Source: Comamonadaceae bacterium
GTDB lineage: Bacteria; Pseudomonadota; Gammaproteobacteria; Burkholderiales; Burkholderiaceae_C
Assembly: GCA_003599455.1 (NCBI GenBank)
Contig: QZKF01000041.1
Coordinates: 42,862 to 106,861, forward strand
Length of the DNA: 64,000 bases
Reading direction: 5' to 3'
Positions 27,131-39,169 of the stretch are shown here, one piece after another. Numbering within the stretch: the first letter of the stretch is position 1; every line of letters begins with the position of its first letter. Below the pieces are notes generated by a model, which saw only the letters and a program-made list of their open reading frames with translations, made no database searches and had not been told where the DNA came from. The position numbers were made by a program, and so were the translations under genes.

Positions 27131-28816
27131 TTAGCTCTGGTTGTTGTCCAGCTTGGCGCGCAGCAGGGCGCCCAGGCTGGTGGTGCCGGCGTTTTCGCGG
27201 GAAGACTGCTGGCTCAGGCTGGCCATGGCTTCCTGCTGGTCGGCGGCATCCTTGGCCTTGATGGACAACTGGATGTTGCGCGTCTTGCGATCGATGTTGA
27301 CCACCACGGTCGTGACTTCGTCGCCTTCCTTCAGCACGTTGCGCGCGTCTTCCACGCGGTCGCGGCTGATTTCGCTGGCGCGCAGGTAACCCAGCACGTC
27401 TTCACCCAGGTCGATCTCGGCACCCTTGGCGTCCACGGTCTTGACCTTGCCGGTCACGATGGAGCCCTTGTCGTTCACCGACACGAAGGTGGTGAACGGG
27501 TCGCCGTCGAGCTGCTTGATGCCCAGGGAGATGCGCTCGCGCTCCACGTCGATGGCCAGCACGATGGCTTCGACTTCCTGGCCCTTCTTGTAGTTGCGCA
27601 CGGCGGCTTCGCCGGGCTCGTTCCACGACAGGTCGGACAGGTGCACCAGGCCGTCGATGCCGGCGGCCAGGCCGACGAACACGCCGAAGTCGGTGATCGA
27701 CTTGATCGGGCCCTTGACGCGGTCACCGCGCTTGGTCTGCTCGGCGAACTCGTGCCAGGGGTTGGCGCGGCATTGCTTCATGCCCAGCGAGATGCGGCGC
27801 TTGTCTTCGTCGATGTCGAGCACCATGACTTCGACTTCGTCGCCCAGCGACACCAGCTTGGACGGGGCCACGTTCTTGTTGGTCCAGTCCATTTCGGAGA
27901 CGTGCACCAGGCCTTCGATGCCGGGCTCGAGTTCCACGAACGCGCCGTAGTCGGCGATGTTGGTGATCTTGCCGAACATGCGGGTGCCTTGCGGGTAGCG
28001 GCGCGAAACGCCCATCCACGGGTCGTCGCCCATCTGCTTGAGGCCCAGCGAAACGCGGTGCTTCTCGGTGTCGAACTTGAGGATCTTGGCGGTGATTTCC
28101 TGACCGGCCGTGACCACTTCGCTCGGGTGGCGCACGCGGCGCCATGCCATGTCGGTGATGTGCAGCAGGCCGTCGATGCCGCCGAGGTCCACGAACGCAC
28201 CGTATTCGGTGATGTTCTTGACCACGCCGTGCACGATGGCGCCTTCCTTGAGCGTGTCCATCAGCTTGGCGCGCTCTTCGCCCATGGAGGCTTCCACCAC
28301 GGCGCGGCGGCTCAGCACCACGTTGTTGCGCTTGCGGTCGAGCTTGATGACCTTGAATTCCAGGGTCTTGTTTTCGTACGGGGTCAGGTCCTTGGTCGGA
28401 CGGCTGTCGACCAGCGAGCCCGGCAGGAAGGCGCTGATGCCGTTGACCATGACCTTGAGGCCGCCCTTGACCTTGCTGGAGGTCGTGCCGGTCACGAATT
28501 CGCCCGACTCGAGCGCTTTTTCCAGCGACATCCAGGAAGCGAGGCGCTTGGCCTTGTCGCGCGACAGCAGGGTGTCGCCGAAGCCGTTTTCCACGGAGTC
28601 GATGGCGACGGAGACGAAGTCACCGACCTGCACCTCGAGTTCGCCCAGATCGTTCTTGAATTCGGCCAGCGGCACATAGGCTTCCGACTTCAGGCCGGCG
28701 TTGACCACCACGTGGCTGTGTTCGATGCGAACGACTTCAGCGGTGATGACTTCGCCCGAGCGCATTTCGGCGCGTTTCAGGGACTCTTCGAACAGGGCGG
28801 CAAAAGATTCAGACAT
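27131..28816 (-). CDS. rpsA: 30S ribosomal protein S1
   Basis: A 561-residue S1 protein (E. coli 557). It starts [13 protein letters not shown] and has six S1/OB repeats with the usual [22 protein letters not shown] and later [18 protein letters not shown] copies. It binds mRNA and helps place it on the small subunit. The ATG at 28816 has a plausible upstream purine run; the frame extends six codons more without homology. It sits between aroA/cmk and ihfB, as in many proteobacteria. Confidence 0.97.
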   Translation of the reverse strand: MSESFAALFEESLKRAEMRSGEVITAEVVRIEHSHVVVNAGLKSEAYVPLAEFKNDLGELEVQVGDFVSVAIDSVENGFGDTLLSRDKAKRLASWMSLEKALESGEFVTGTTSSKVKGGLKVMVNGISAFLPGSLVDSRPTKDLTPYENKTLEFKVIKLDRKRNNVVLSRRAVVEASMGEERAKLMDTLKEGAIVHGVVKNITEYGAFVDLGGIDGLLHITDMAWRRVRHPSEVVTAGQEITAKILKFDTEKHRVSLGLKQMGDDPWMGVSRRYPQGTRMFGKITNIADYGAFVELEPGIEGLVHVSEMDWTNKNVAPSKLVSLGDEVEVMVLDIDEDKRRISLGMKQCRANPWHEFAEQTKRGDRVKGPIKSITDFGVFVGLAAGIDGLVHLSDLSWNEPGEAAVRNYKKGQEVEAIVLAIDVERERISLGIKQLDGDPFTTFVSVNDKGSIVTGKVKTVDAKGAEIDLGEDVLGYLRASEISRDRVEDARNVLKEGDEVTTVVVNIDRKTRNIQLSIKAKDAADQQEAMASLSQQSSRENAGTTSLGALLRAKLDNNQS

Positions 28817-29000
28817 TGAATTTCCTAAAACCACTCAGCGTCGGCGCGTTCAACCGGTGCGACTCGGTTTGCGCAGGGATCGACGTGTGGGCGGCGTTGA
28901 CATTGCGGTGCGTGACACCGCGGGGTTAAGTGAAAAGAACCGTCGGGCCTGCGGGTTGTGAACACCCGGCTGTGCCGTCTGGGCCATCAAGGTGATGCTC

Positions 29001-31028
29001 TCAGTTGCCCGGGAACACCGTTTTGCCTTGCCACCATTTCAATACCTGCTGCACCGATTCTTCGATGTCCATGCCGGAGTTGTCCAGTTGCAAGGCGTCT
29101 TCGGCGGGCTTGAGCGGTGCGTGTGTGCGGGATGAGTCCCTCAAATCACGCGCTTGCAGGTCTGCCAAAAGACTGTCGATATTAGCAGCAAATCCCTTTG
29201 AAATCAACTGCTTATGGCGCCGCTGGGCGCGTTGCTCGGCGGTGGCCGTCAGGAACACCTTCAAAGTCGCGTCCGGGAAGATCACCGTGCCCATGTCGCG
29301 CCCGTCGGCCACGAGGCCGGGCAGGCGCCTGAAGCTCTGCTGCAGGGCGTGCAGGGCGGATCGAACGGCCAGGTGTTGCGACACCCTGGACGCCATGCCG
29401 CCGGTGGACTCCAGGCGCAGCGGATCGGTGATGTCTCGGCCCCCCAGAAACACCTTGTGGTCACGGAAAGCGAGTGGCAGTTGCGCGGCCAGGCGCGCCA
29501 GAGCGGGTTCGTCGTCAAGCGCCACACCCGCATCCTGCGCCGCGAGGGCCGTGGCCCGGTACAGGGCGCCAGAGTCGAGCAACTGGTAGCCCAGACGCTG
29601 CGCCAGTTCCGAGGCCAGGGTGCCCTTGCCCGAGGCCGTGGGCCCGTCGACGCAGATCACGGGAATGAGCGCGGCGGGGGTCGCGCAGACGTCGAACAGG
29701 GCTTCGAAGTAGTCCGGGAAGGTCTTGGCGACGCATTTCGGGTCTTCGATGCGCACCGGCAGGCGCGCCGGGTTGAACGCCGCGAGCGAGAAACACATCG
29801 CAATGCGGTGGTCGTCGTAGGTGTGGATGGACGCCGCCCGCCAGGCCTGCGCAGAGGCGGGCGGCGTGATGCGGATGCAGTCCGCGCCTTCTTCCACCGT
29901 GGCCCCGAGCTTGCGGCATTCGTTGGCCATGGCCGCGATGCGGTCGGTCTCCTTCACCCGCCAGCTGGCGATGTTGCGCAGGGTGGTGGTGCCGTCGGCG
30001 TAGAGCGCCATTACCGCCAGCGTCATCGCCGCATCGGGAATGTGGTTGCAGTCCAGGTCGATGGCCTTCAGCGGCCAGGATCCCCGCCGTATGTGCAGGC
30101 GGTTGGCTTCGCCCTCGACGTGTGCACCCATGAGCCGGGCGGCCTCGACGAAGTGGATGTCGCCCTGGATCGACGACAGGCCCACACCTTCGATGGTGAT
30201 GCCGTCCGTGCCTGGCGTCGCGGGTGCGATCGCGCCCAGCGCGATGAAGTAGCTGGCCGAGGAGGCGTCACCCTCCACCGCGATCCGCCCTGGCGACCGG
30301 TACTGGCTGCCCGCCGGGATGGTGAAGCGCTGCCAGCCGTCGCGCCGCACGGCCACGCCGAAGCGCTCCAGCAGGTTCAGCGTGATCTCGATGTAGGGGC
30401 GCGAGATGAGTTCGCCCACGACCTCGATGACCACGTCCTGCGCCTGTGCGACCAGCGGCAGCGCGAGCAGCAGGGCGGTGAGGAACTGGCTGGAGACGTC
30501 GCCGCGCACGCGGATGGCCTTGTCCAGCTTCAGCGCGTGCGTCGACCCGTCGCCCAGCCTGAGCGGCGGGTAGCCTTCGCTGACCAGGCAGTGCACCGGA
30601 CAGCCGAGCTGGCGCAGCGCGTCGACCAGGTCGCCGATGGGGCGCTCGTGCATGCGAGGGACGCCACCGAGTTCGAACGCGCCACCATGCCGCGCGGCGA
30701 GCAGCGCGAGCGATGCCGTCAGCGGCCGCATGGCGGTGCCGGCGTTGCCCAGGAACAGCTGGCCCTGCCGCACCGGCAGCTCGCCGCCCAGGCCGTGCAC
30801 GCGCAGGGCACCGTCGGCTTGCGGTTCGATGCGGCAGCCCAGCCGGGCCAGGGCCTCGAGCATCACGCGCGTGTCGTCGGAGTCGAGCAGGTCGGTGATG
30901 TCGGTGTGGCCCAGGCTCAGGGCGGCGAGCAGCAGGACGCGGTTGGAAATGCTCTTGGAGCCGGGCAGGCGGACGGTGCCGCCCGCGCTGGTCAGCGGCG
31001 GAATGTCGAGGTGGGGAATGGCAAACAT
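29001..31028 (-). CDS. aroA-cmk: Fused EPSP synthase (AroA) and cytidylate kinase (Cmk)
   Basis: A 675-residue fusion. Residues 1 to about 445 are 3-phosphoshikimate 1-carboxyvinyltransferase with [17 protein letters not shown] and [11 protein letters not shown]. Residues from about 455 are cytidylate kinase with the P-loop [10 protein letters not shown] starting near 460. The two enzymes act in unrelated pathways (shikimate and CMP phosphorylation) and are separate genes in most bacteria. The fusion is common in Comamonadaceae, which supports the taxonomic call. The ATG beginning [12 protein letters not shown] was chosen; the open frame upstream overlaps tyrA. Confidence 0.95.
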   Translation of the reverse strand: MFAIPHLDIPPLTSAGGTVRLPGSKSISNRVLLLAALSLGHTDITDLLDSDDTRVMLEALARLGCRIEPQADGALRVHGLGGELPVRQGQLFLGNAGTAMRPLTASLALLAARHGGAFELGGVPRMHERPIGDLVDALRQLGCPVHCLVSEGYPPLRLGDGSTHALKLDKAIRVRGDVSSQFLTALLLALPLVAQAQDVVIEVVGELISRPYIEITLNLLERFGVAVRRDGWQRFTIPAGSQYRSPGRIAVEGDASSASYFIALGAIAPATPGTDGITIEGVGLSSIQGDIHFVEAARLMGAHVEGEANRLHIRRGSWPLKAIDLDCNHIPDAAMTLAVMALYADGTTTLRNIASWRVKETDRIAAMANECRKLGATVEEGADCIRITPPASAQAWRAASIHTYDDHRIAMCFSLAAFNPARLPVRIEDPKCVAKTFPDYFEALFDVCATPAALIPVICVDGPTASGKGTLASELAQRLGYQLLDSGALYRATALAAQDAGVALDDEPALARLAAQLPLAFRDHKVFLGGRDITDPLRLESTGGMASRVSQHLAVRSALHALQQSFRRLPGLVADGRDMGTVIFPDATLKVFLTATAEQRAQRRHKQLISKGFAANIDSLLADLQARDLRDSSRTHAPLKPAEDALQLDNSGMDIEESVQQVLKWWQGKTVFPGN

Positions 31029-31066
31029 GCGCGAAGGGGGAGGAGCGTCGCCCGCGGCGGCGGCGC

Positions 31067-31948
31067 TCAGCTGCGGGGCTTGACGGCGGTCATGCGCCAG
31101 CGCGCGCGCGCGCTGCTGGCCTGCTCGATCAGGGCTTCCAGCGCGTCCGGGTTGCCGGCGTTGATGGCGGTTTCCAGTGCGTGCAGGGCGCGCTGGAAGT
31201 GCCTCGACTGGGCCAGCAGCTCCTCGCGGTTGGACATGAGGATGTCGCGCCACACCGCTGGGTCGCTGGCCGCGATGCGGGTGAAATCGCGAAAGCCCGG
31301 GCCGGCCAGCGAGAGAAAGTCCTGTCCATGGGCCTGGCCCTGGATCGCATTCATCAGCGCGAAGGAGACCATGTGCGGCAGGTGGCTGACGGCGGCGTAG
31401 GCCGCGTCGTGGGCTTCGGGCGACATCTGCTTCACCTGGCAACCCAGGGCTGTCCAGAGCTGGATCGCCTTCTCCAGTTGCGTGGTCAGCGTGCGTTCGA
31501 TCGGCGTGACGATCACCTGCCGGCCGTGGTAGAGGTCGGCATCGGCGTGTTCGACACCAGCGACTTCCTTGCCCGCGATCGGGTGGGTCGGCACGAAGAC
31601 GCCGACCTGGTCCTTCAGCACGCGGCGTGCGGCGTCGATCACCTCGCGCTTGGTCGAGCCCACGTCCATGATCAACACGTCGCCGCGCACCAGGTGGCGG
31701 ATCGCCTTGAAAGTAGCCTCGGTGGCCGACACCGGCACGGCGAGCAGCACGAGATCAGCACCCGACACGGCCAGCAAAGCCGACGGCGCTTCCACGTCGA
31801 TCACGCCGAGCTGGCGCGCCCGCTCGGTGGTGGAGGGCGACTTGCTGTAGCCCACGACGCGCTTGACCAGCCCGGCGCGCTTGAGGGCCAGTGCGAACGA
31901 GCCGCCCATCATGCCGCAGCCGATCAATCCCAATTGTTCAAACATCAT
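31067..31948 (-). CDS. tyrA: Prephenate dehydrogenase
   Basis: A 293-residue protein with the NAD-binding motif [13 protein letters not shown] near the N-terminus and the PTHPIAGKE stretch of prephenate dehydrogenases. It makes 4-hydroxyphenylpyruvate for tyrosine synthesis. There is no fused chorismate mutase or ACT domain. Its start overlaps the pheA stop by 4 bases (ATGA), so the two are translationally coupled. Two tandem ATGs leave the exact start open by one codon. Confidence 0.94.
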   Translation of the reverse strand: MMFEQLGLIGCGMMGGSFALALKRAGLVKRVVGYSKSPSTTERARQLGVIDVEAPSALLAVSGADLVLLAVPVSATEATFKAIRHLVRGDVLIMDVGSTKREVIDAARRVLKDQVGVFVPTHPIAGKEVAGVEHADADLYHGRQVIVTPIERTLTTQLEKAIQLWTALGCQVKQMSPEAHDAAYAAVSHLPHMVSFALMNAIQGQAHGQDFLSLAGPGFRDFTRIAASDPAVWRDILMSNREELLAQSRHFQRALHALETAINAGNPDALEALIEQASSARARWRMTAVKPRS

Positions 31949-33042
31949 TCATTCACCGGGTATGCGCCCAGCACCTTGTAGAAAGCGCACAGCCCCTGCA
32001 GTTCCTGCAATGCGGCGGCAACGTGGGGCTGTGACGGATGGCCGGCGATGTCGATGTAGAAGTAGTACTCCCACTGCCCGGACTTGGCCGGACGCGATTC
32101 GAAGCGCGTCATCGACACGCCGTTGTTCTTGAGCGGCACCAGCAGGTCGTGCACGGCACCTGGCCGGTTCGGCACCGAGACCACGAGGCTGGTGCAGTCG
32201 CGGCCGGAGGCGGGCGGCATGGCCAGCGTCTGGGGCAGCGTGATCACGGCGAAACGCGTGCGGTTGTAGGCCTCGTCCTGGATGGCGTGGGCCACGATGT
32301 GCAGGCCGAATTGCGCTGCGGCGCGTTCGCTGGCCAGACCGGCCCAGGCCGGGTTGGTCGCGGCGAGGCGGGCGCCTTCGGCGTTGCTGGAAACGGCGCG
32401 GCGTTCGGCGTTGGGCAGGTGCTGCGAGAGCCAGTTCTGGCACTGCGCCAGCGCCTGCGGGTGGGCCATCACGACCTCGATGCCCTCCAGGTGGTTCACC
32501 TGGCGCAGCAGGTTGTGGCGCACCAGCAGGCTGACCTCGCCGACCACGTGCACCGGCGAGCGCAGGAACAGGTCGAGCGAGCGGGCCACCACGCCTTCGG
32601 TGGAGTTTTCCATGCCGACCACGCCAAACTGGGCGGTGCCCGCGGCGGTGGCGTGGAACACCTCGTCGAAGTTGGCGCAGTAGATCAGGTTGGCGGCGCT
32701 GCCGAAGAACTCGATGGCGGCCTGCTCGCAGAACGTGCCCTGTGGCCCCAGCACGGCGACACGCTGCGGCGCTTCCAGCGCCAGGCAGGCCGACATGATT
32801 TCGCGCCAGATCGAGGCGACGTGCTGGTTGAGCAGCGGGCCCTGGTTGGCGCCCTGGATCTTTTCGATGACCTGGGCCACGCGGTCTGGTCGGAAAAACG
32901 GTGAGCCTTCGACGCGCTTGATGTCACCGACCTGCTCGGCCACGCGCGCGCGCTGGTTGAGCAGGGCGAGCAGTTGCTGGTCCAGCGCATCGATCTGCAC
33001 GCGCAGGGCCGCCAGGGCATCGGACTGGGAGGGCTGGGTCAT
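31945..33042 (-). CDS. pheA: Bifunctional chorismate mutase / prephenate dehydratase
   Basis: A 365-residue P-protein. The N-terminal 90 residues are the AroQ chorismate mutase helix bundle (LRVQIDALDQQLLALLNQRA). The prephenate dehydratase domain follows (LGPQGTFCEQAA, GVVGMENSTEG). The C-terminal ACT domain holds the GAVHDLLVPLKNNGVSMTRFESRP feedback site for phenylalanine. It lies 5 bases after serC. No hisC gene stands between pheA and tyrA, unlike in several related genomes. Confidence 0.95.
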   Translation of the reverse strand: MTQPSQSDALAALRVQIDALDQQLLALLNQRARVAEQVGDIKRVEGSPFFRPDRVAQVIEKIQGANQGPLLNQHVASIWREIMSACLALEAPQRVAVLGPQGTFCEQAAIEFFGSAANLIYCANFDEVFHATAAGTAQFGVVGMENSTEGVVARSLDLFLRSPVHVVGEVSLLVRHNLLRQVNHLEGIEVVMAHPQALAQCQNWLSQHLPNAERRAVSSNAEGARLAATNPAWAGLASERAAAQFGLHIVAHAIQDEAYNRTRFAVITLPQTLAMPPASGRDCTSLVVSVPNRPGAVHDLLVPLKNNGVSMTRFESRPAKSGQWEYYFYIDIAGHPSQPHVAAALQELQGLCAFYKVLGAYPVNE

Positions 33043-33047
33043 GGTGG

Positions 33048-34154
33048 TCAGGCTTGTGTTTGTTCGAACTGGCGCATGTACGCGACCAGGGCCTGCACAC
33101 CTTCGATCGGCATGGCGTTGTAGATGCTCGCGCGCATGCCGCCGACGGACTTGTGGCCCTTGAGCTGCAGCAGGCTGGCGGCCTTGGCCCCCGCGAGGAA
33201 GGCGTCGTTGCGCGATTCGTCGCGCAGAAAGAAGGGCACGTTCATGCGCGAGCGGCAGTTCGCGGCCACCTTGTTGACGTAGAACGCCGACTGGTCGATG
33301 TAGCCATAGAGCAATTCAGCCTTGGCGATGTTGCGCGCCTCCATGGCCGCCACGCCGCGCAGCGCGCCATCGGTCTGGCGCTTGAGCCACTGGAAGGTCA
33401 GGCCCGCCATGTAGATCGCGTAGGTCGGTGGCGTGTTGTACATGGAGCGGTTGTCCGCCACGGTCTTGTAGTCGAACGCGCTGGGGCAGGCAGCCAGGGC
33501 ATGCCCGAGCAGATCTTCGCGCACCACCACGAGCGTGAGTCCGGCGGGCCCCAGGTTCTTCTGGGCGCCACCAAAGGCCAGGCCGACGCGTGACCAATCC
33601 ACCGGGCGCGATGCCACGTGGGACGAGAAATCGATCACCAGCGGCGCATCGGACCCGAGCGCTTTCAGGTCGGGCAACTCGTGCACTTCCACGCCATTGA
33701 TGGTCTCGTTGCTGCACAGGTGCACGTATTGGGCATCGGCGCCGATGTGCCATGTGGCCGGCTCGGGGAGGCGGGTGTGGGCGTCCGTTTCGTTGCTCGC
33801 GGCCACGCGGGCGCCGCAGTAGCGTTGCGCTTCCTTGAGCGACTTCTGGCTCCAGCTGCCGGTGACGACGAAGTCCACCGCTTGGCCACGCGAGAGGTTC
33901 AACGGCACGATGGCGTTTTCGGCGAGGCCGCCGCCCTGCATGAACAGGACGCGAAAATGGGAAGGCACGGCCAGTAGTTCGCGCAGGTCGGCTTCGGCGG
34001 CTTCGAGGATCGTGCCGAAGTCCTGGCCGCGGTGGCTCATCTCCATCACGCTCATGCCGCTGCCGTGCCAGTCGAGCATTTCGGCCGCGGCCTGCTGCAG
34101 CACCTCGGCGGGCATGGCCGCGGGACCGGCGGAGAAGTTGTAGGGCCGCGCCAT
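33048..34154 (-). CDS. serC: Phosphoserine aminotransferase
   Basis: A 368-residue class V PLP enzyme. The N-terminus [13 protein letters not shown] is diagnostic. The PLP lysine is about K199 in [11 protein letters not shown], and the C-terminus has [16 protein letters not shown]. It acts in serine and pyridoxine synthesis. The ATG overlaps the gyrA stop by one base (TGATG arrangement), so reading probably continues from gyrA. Confidence 0.96.
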   Translation of the reverse strand: MARPYNFSAGPAAMPAEVLQQAAAEMLDWHGSGMSVMEMSHRGQDFGTILEAAEADLRELLAVPSHFRVLFMQGGGLAENAIVPLNLSRGQAVDFVVTGSWSQKSLKEAQRYCGARVAASNETDAHTRLPEPATWHIGADAQYVHLCSNETINGVEVHELPDLKALGSDAPLVIDFSSHVASRPVDWSRVGLAFGGAQKNLGPAGLTLVVVREDLLGHALAACPSAFDYKTVADNRSMYNTPPTYAIYMAGLTFQWLKRQTDGALRGVAAMEARNIAKAELLYGYIDQSAFYVNKVAANCRSRMNVPFFLRDESRNDAFLAGAKAASLLQLKGHKSVGGMRASIYNAMPIEGVQALVAYMRQFEQTQA

Positions 34155-36793
34155 CACGGCTCGGTGCCCGGCTCGTCAGCGTCGTTGGCTTCGCCCGGTT
34201 CCGGCACGTTCGCGTCGTTCTCCACGATGCGCTGCAGGCCCGAGAGCTCAGCGCCTTCGTCCAGCGCAATGAGCGTGACGCCTTGCGTGGCCCGGCCCAT
34301 TTCGCGGATCTCGGAGACGCGGGTGCGCACCAGCACACCCTTGTCGGTGATGAGCATGATCTCGTCGTCGGTGTGCACGAGCGTGGCCGCCACCACCTTG
34401 CCGTTGCGCTCGCTTTGCTGAATCGCGATCATGCCCTTGGTGCCGCGGCCATGGCGTGTGTATTCCGAGATCGGCGTGCGTTTGCCATAGCCGTTGATGG
34501 TCGCAGTCAGCACGCTCTGTGCTTCGTCCTCGGCCACCAGCATCGCGATCACGCTCTGGCTGTCCTCGATCGTCATGCCCCGCACGCCGCGGGTGTCGCG
34601 GCCCAGTGCGCGCACATCGTTCTCGTCGAACCGGACCGCCTTGCCGCCGTCGCTGAACAGCATCACATCGTGCTGTCCGTCGGTGATGGCCGCGCCGATC
34701 AGGAAATCGCCCTCGTCCAGCTTGATGGCGATGATGCCGATCTTGCGCGGGTTGCTGAACTCGGTCAGCGGCGTCTTCTTGACCGTGCCCATGCTGGTCG
34801 CCATGAACACATAGCGATCGGCCGGAAAGCTGCGGGTCTCGCCTGTCAACGGCAGCACCACGTTGATCTTCTCGCCTTCCTGCAGCGGGAACATGTTGAC
34901 GATGGGGCGACCGCGCGAGCCGCGCGAACCCGCCGGCACTTCCCACACCTTGAGCCAGTAGAGCCGGCCGCGGTTGGAGAAGCACAGGATGTAGTCGTGC
35001 GTGTTGGCGATGAAGAGCTGGTCGATCCAGTCGTCTTCCTTGGTGGCCGTGGCCTGCTTGCCGCGCCCGCCGCGCTTCTGCGCGCGGTATTCGGACAGGG
35101 GCTGGCTCTTGATGTAGCCGCTGTGGCTGAGCGTGACCACCATGTCGGTCGGTGTGATGAGGTCCTCGGTCGCCAGGTCCTGTGCGTTGTGCTCGATCTC
35201 GCTGCGACGTGCGCCCAGCTTGGTCTGGCCGAACTCCTGCTTCACGATGTTGAGTTCGTCGCCGATGATGGTGGACACACGCTCGGGCTTGGCCAGGATG
35301 TCGAGCAGGTCGTCGATCTCGCCCATGACCTCCTTGTATTCGGCCACGATCTTGTCCTGCTCCAGGCCGGTCAGGCGCTGCAGACGCATCTGCAGGATTT
35401 CCTGCGCCTGCGTTTCGGACAGGCGGTACAGGCCATCGCTGCCCATGCCGAACGCCTTCTCCAGGCCGTCCGGTCGGTAGTCGTCGGCGTTGATCACGCC
35501 GCCATCGGCGCGTGTGCGGGTGAGCATCTCGCGCACCAGCTGGCTGTCCCATGGGCGGGCCATCAGCTCGGCCTTGGCCACCGGGGGGGTGGGCGACTCG
35601 CGGATGATGCGGATGAAGTCGTCGATGTTGGCCAGCGCGACGGCCAGGCCTTCCAGCACGTGACCGCGCTCGCGCGCCTTGCGCAGGTTGAACACGGTGC
35701 GGCGGGTCACCACCTCGCGGCGGTGCTCCAGGAACACCTGGATCAGGTCTTTCAAGTTGCACAGGCGGGGCTGGCCGTCCACCAGCGCCACCATGTTGAT
35801 GCCGAAGGTGTCCTGCAGCTGGGTCTGCTTGTACAGGTTGTTGAGCACCACCTCGGGCACTTCGCCGCGCTTGAGTTCGATCACCAGGCGCATGCCCGAC
35901 TTGTCCGACTCGTCCTGGATGTGGCTGATGCCCTCGATCTTCTTTTCGTGCACCAGTTCGGCGATGCGCTCCTGCAAGGTCTTCTTGTTGACCTGATAGG
36001 GCAACTCGTCAACGATGATGGCCTGGCGCTGGCCGCGGTCGATGTCCTCGAAGTGGCACTTGGCGCGCATCACCACGCGGCCGCGCCCGGTGCGGTAGCC
36101 ATCCTTCACGCCGTTGATGCCGTAGATGATGCCGGCGGTGGGGAAGTCGGGCGCTGGGATGATCTCCATCAACTCGTCGATGGAAGCCTCGGGGCTCTTC
36201 AGCAGATGCAGGCAGGCGTCCACCACCTCATTGAGGTTGTGTGGCGGAATGTTGGTGGCCATGCCCACCGCGATGCCGGCCGAGCCGTTGACCAGCAGGT
36301 TGGGCAGGCGCGAAGGCAGCACCAGAGGCTCTTTTTCCGAGCCGTCGTAGTTGGGGCCGAAGTTGACAGTTTCTTTGTCGATGTCGGCCAGCATCTCGTG
36401 CGCGATCTTCGACAGGCGGATTTCGGTGTAGCGCATGGCCGCGGCGTTGTCGCCGTCGACCGAGCCGAAGTTGCCCTGGCCGTCGACCAGCATGTGACGC
36501 AGCGAAAAGTCCTGCGCCATCCGGACGATGGTGTCGTACACCGCGCTGTCACCGTGCGGGTGGTACTTGCCGATCACGTCGCCGACGATACGGGCCGACT
36601 TTTTGTAGGGTCGGTTCCAGTCGTTGTTGAGCTCGTGCATGGCGAACAACACACGCCGGTGAACCGGTTTGAGACCATCGCGCGCATCGGGCAGCGCACG
36701 ACCCACGATCACGCTCATCGCGTAATCGAGGTAGCTTCGCCGCATTTCCTCTTCAAGACTGATGGGCAGGGTCTCTTTGGCGAACTGTGTCAT
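34154..36793 (-). CDS. gyrA: DNA gyrase subunit A
   Basis: An 879-residue GyrA. The catalytic tyrosine is Y122, and the quinolone-determining positions are S83 and D87, both the susceptible wild-type residues. The GyrA box appears as QKRGGRGK. The C-terminal beta-pinwheel is complete and ends in a short acidic tail. It is the first gene of the serC-pheA-tyrA-aroA/cmk run and diverges from the ompA-like gene. Confidence 0.97.
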   Translation of the reverse strand: MTQFAKETLPISLEEEMRRSYLDYAMSVIVGRALPDARDGLKPVHRRVLFAMHELNNDWNRPYKKSARIVGDVIGKYHPHGDSAVYDTIVRMAQDFSLRHMLVDGQGNFGSVDGDNAAAMRYTEIRLSKIAHEMLADIDKETVNFGPNYDGSEKEPLVLPSRLPNLLVNGSAGIAVGMATNIPPHNLNEVVDACLHLLKSPEASIDELMEIIPAPDFPTAGIIYGINGVKDGYRTGRGRVVMRAKCHFEDIDRGQRQAIIVDELPYQVNKKTLQERIAELVHEKKIEGISHIQDESDKSGMRLVIELKRGEVPEVVLNNLYKQTQLQDTFGINMVALVDGQPRLCNLKDLIQVFLEHRREVVTRRTVFNLRKARERGHVLEGLAVALANIDDFIRIIRESPTPPVAKAELMARPWDSQLVREMLTRTRADGGVINADDYRPDGLEKAFGMGSDGLYRLSETQAQEILQMRLQRLTGLEQDKIVAEYKEVMGEIDDLLDILAKPERVSTIIGDELNIVKQEFGQTKLGARRSEIEHNAQDLATEDLITPTDMVVTLSHSGYIKSQPLSEYRAQKRGGRGKQATATKEDDWIDQLFIANTHDYILCFSNRGRLYWLKVWEVPAGSRGSRGRPIVNMFPLQEGEKINVVLPLTGETRSFPADRYVFMATSMGTVKKTPLTEFSNPRKIGIIAIKLDEGDFLIGAAITDGQHDVMLFSDGGKAVRFDENDVRALGRDTRGVRGMTIEDSQSVIAMLVAEDEAQSVLTATINGYGKRTPISEYTRHGRGTKGMIAIQQSERNGKVVAATLVHTDDEIMLITDKGVLVRTRVSEIREMGRATQGVTLIALDEGAELSGLQRIVENDANVPEPGEANDADEPGTEP

Positions 36794-37053
36794 GAGCGAG
36801 GGCTGAAGTGCGTAGATGGGCCTGAAGGCAACTCATGATTTTAAGGGGCGCATTCGCGCCGTCTTCTGTGGGTCATTTGTTGTACATCCACAACGAATGC
36901 GCGGAAGGGCTGTATGTGAGGACAGGCCAGCCCTGACCCGTCGGTCGACCATTCCACGCTTGTGGCACAATAAATTCCAGCGTTTTTAGTGGTGGTCACT
37001 TGAAGCGTCGTTCTTGTCACGCAGTCTGTCTGCGGCTTATATAGAGGAAAACC
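36794..37053. promoter_or_regulatory. Divergent spacer between gyrA and ompA-like genes
   Basis: A 260-base AT-richer spacer that must hold promoters for both genes. Around 36960-36990 there are TTGTGG and TTTTTA boxes 17 bases apart, a weak match to a sigma-70 promoter for the ompA-like gene. A GAGGAAAA ribosome site lies just before the ATG at 37054. Confidence 0.4.
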
Positions 37054-37701
37054 ATGAAAAAACTTAACAAAGTGGCAATGCTGTTTGCAACCGCCGCCAT
37101 GGCAACGGCCGCCGGCGCCCAAACCATTGACAACTGGCGCAACGGCACCAGCGAGATGGTCTGGAAAAACGGTACCAACGAACTCTGCTGGCGCGATGCC
37201 AACTGGACCCCCGCCACCGCCGCTCCTGGCTGCGACGGCGCGATCGTGCCGATGGCCGCTCCGGCTCCTGCACCTGCTGCGGCTCCGGCCCCCGCTCCTG
37301 CTGCCCGTCCGGCTCCCGCACCTGCTCCTGCCCCGGCTCCCGTCGCCTCGAAGGTGACGTACGCAGCTGACGCGTTCTTCGACTTCGACAAGGCCGTGCT
37401 CAAGCCTGAAGGCAAGGCCAAGCTTGACGATCTGGCTGGCAAGGTGTCCGGCATCGCCCTGGAAGTGGTGATCGCCGTCGGTCACACCGACTCCACCGGC
37501 GCTGCTGGCTACAACCAGGCGCTGTCGAACAAGCGCGCCGAAGCTGTCAAGGCTTACCTGGTGAGCAAGGGCATCGAAAGCAACCGCATCTACACCGAAG
37601 GCAAGGGTCTGAGCCAGCCTGTGGCTGACAACAAGACCAAAGAAGGCCGCGCCAAGAACCGTCGCGTGGAAGTCGAAGTGGTCGGCACTCGCAAGAACTG
37701 A
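37054..37701 (+). CDS. OmpA family outer-membrane / peptidoglycan-associated protein
   Basis: A 215-residue protein. It has a signal peptide ([22 protein letters not shown]), a short N-terminal region with [10 protein letters not shown] and CW, a Pro-Ala-rich linker at about residues 68-102, and an OmpA_C domain. The latter shows [24 protein letters not shown] and the NRRVEVEV motif that contacts diaminopimelate. It has no beta-barrel of OmpA length, so it probably tethers the envelope without forming a pore. It is followed by a strong terminator. Confidence 0.92.
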   Translation: MKKLNKVAMLFATAAMATAAGAQTIDNWRNGTSEMVWKNGTNELCWRDANWTPATAAPGCDGAIVPMAAPAPAPAAAPAPAPAARPAPAPAPAPAPVASKVTYAADAFFDFDKAVLKPEGKAKLDDLAGKVSGIALEVVIAVGHTDSTGAAGYNQALSNKRAEAVKAYLVSKGIESNRIYTEGKGLSQPVADNKTKEGRAKNRRVEVEVVGTRKN

Positions 37702-37720
37702 TCCCCTTCAGTTTCACGTT

Positions 37721-37748
37721 AAAAAACCGCGCTTCGGCGCGGTTTTTT
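37721..37748 (+). terminator. Intrinsic terminator after ompA-like gene
   Basis: A perfect hairpin AAAAAACCGCGC-TTCG-GCGCGGTTTTTT with a UUCG tetraloop. It starts 19 bases after the stop codon. The stem flanked by A and T runs could work in both directions. Confidence 0.95.
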
Positions 37749-37772
37749 CATTGTGCTGACGATAATCCACGC

Positions 37773-38483
37773 ATGAATCCCAACGTCAATGCCGATCCGG
37801 CCGAACTGGCCAAATTCTCCGACCTGGCCCATCGTTGGTGGGATCCTGAGAGCGAATTCCGCCCATTGCATCAAATCAACCCGCTGCGCCTGGGATGGAT
37901 TGACGGATTGGTTGCGGGCCTCGCTGGAAAGACCGTGCTCGATATCGGTTGTGGTGGTGGCATTCTTTCCGACTCCATGGCACGAAAAGGCGCTCAGGTC
38001 ACCGGCATTGATCTTTCCGTCAAGGCTTTGCGGGTCGCGCAGTTGCACGCGCTTGAAGCAGGCACCGTCAATGTCAGATACGAGGAGATCAGTGCCGAGG
38101 CGATAGCGCTGGAGCGGCCGGGTGAATTCGATGTGGTGACCTGCATGGAGATGCTCGAGCATGTGCCGGACCCCGCGTCGGTGGTCCAGGCCTGTGCGAC
38201 GCTGGTCAAGCCGGGTGGATGGGTGTTCTTTTCCACGCTCAACCGAAACCCCAAATCCTTCCTGTTCGCCATTCTGGGGGCGGAGTACGTGTTGCAGCTG
38301 TTGCCCAAGGGCACGCATGAATACGCGAAGTTCATCCGCCCCAGTGAACTGGCCAGCTACAGCCGGTCTGCGAATCTCGATCTCGAGCAGACCCGTGGCA
38401 TGGAATACAACCCTTTCACGCGCCGCTATTGGCTCAGCGGGGACACCAGCGTGAACTATCTGTTCGCCACCCGAAAACCATGA
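37773..38483 (+). CDS. ubiG: Ubiquinone biosynthesis O-methyltransferase UbiG
   Basis: A 236-residue SAM-dependent methyltransferase. It has the UbiG-specific start [20 protein letters not shown], motif [14 protein letters not shown] near residue 50, and [12 protein letters not shown]. It performs the two O-methylations of ubiquinone synthesis. Its stop overlaps the gph start (ATGA). This pairing with gph is common in betaproteobacteria. Confidence 0.95.
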   Translation: MNPNVNADPAELAKFSDLAHRWWDPESEFRPLHQINPLRLGWIDGLVAGLAGKTVLDIGCGGGILSDSMARKGAQVTGIDLSVKALRVAQLHALEAGTVNVRYEEISAEAIALERPGEFDVVTCMEMLEHVPDPASVVQACATLVKPGGWVFFSTLNRNPKSFLFAILGAEYVLQLLPKGTHEYAKFIRPSELASYSRSANLDLEQTRGMEYNPFTRRYWLSGDTSVNYLFATRKP

Positions 38484-39157
38484 CCCAGCCGGTTTTCCGG
38501 GGCATCCGGGCCGTGCTGTTTGATCTGGATGGCACCTTGATCGACAGCGCCCCCGATCTGGGCGCGGCAGTCGACGGCATGCGCGTCCGGCGCGGCTTGA
38601 CGTCGCTTCCCCTGGCGCACTATCGGCCGCACACCGGTTCTGGCGCGCGCGGCATGTTGCGCGCGGCCTTCGACATCACGCCCGAGCACGAAGACTATCT
38701 GGCGTTGAAAGACGAGTTTTTCAGCGAATACGAGGGATGCCTCACCCAGCGCACGCGGGCCTTCGATGAGGTGACCGACTTGCTGTCCTTGCTCGTGAGC
38801 GGTGGACTGCGATGGGGCGTGGTCACGAACAAGTCGCAGCGCTTTACCACTCCCATCACGCAGGCGATGGGCTTCTTCAACACCGCTTCGGCGGTCATCA
38901 GCGGCGACACGACGGCCCATGCGAAGCCTCACCCCGAGCCTTTGCTGGAGGCCGCACGCCGGCTCTCGCTGCCCGCTGGACAATGCATCTATGTGGGTGA
39001 TGACGAACGCGACATCCGCGCAGGGCGTGCAGCGGGCATGCCGACCGTTGCGGCCCTCTATGGGTACCTGGGGGCAGAAACCGACGTATCCACATGGGGT
39101 GCGGACGCCGAAGTTTCTTCGCCGCTTCAGGTCTTGAAATTGCTGGAACTGCCTTAA
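38480..39157 (+). CDS. gph: Phosphoglycolate phosphatase (HAD family)
   Basis: A 225-residue HAD hydrolase. Motif I is [14 protein letters not shown], motif II includes VVTNKS, and the last motif is [12 protein letters not shown]. This matches Gph, which removes 2-phosphoglycolate formed by DNA repair or oxygenation. Some relatives act on N-acetylmuramate phosphate (MupP) instead. The TAA stop lies inside the probable -10 box of ssrA. Confidence 0.9.
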   Translation: MTQPVFRGIRAVLFDLDGTLIDSAPDLGAAVDGMRVRRGLTSLPLAHYRPHTGSGARGMLRAAFDITPEHEDYLALKDEFFSEYEGCLTQRTRAFDEVTDLLSLLVSGGLRWGVVTNKSQRFTTPITQAMGFFNTASAVISGDTTAHAKPHPEPLLEAARRLSLPAGQCIYVGDDERDIRAGRAAGMPTVAALYGYLGAETDVSTWGADAEVSSPLQVLKLLELP

Positions 39158-39160
39158 AAT
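39134..39160 (+). promoter_or_regulatory. Probable ssrA promoter overlapping the gph stop
   Basis: TTGAAA at 39134-39139 and TAAAAT at 39155-39160, 15 bases apart, with the mature tmRNA 5' end 10 bases downstream. The spacing is shorter than the usual 17, so the -35 assignment is uncertain, but the -10 position fits. Confidence 0.5.
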
Positions 39161-39169
39161 TGAAACCTT

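Noticed and set aside
34283..36838. 851-codon plus-strand frame opposite gyrA
   Set aside because: Antisense shadow; gyrA itself is intact with Y122, S83 and D87 on the minus strand.
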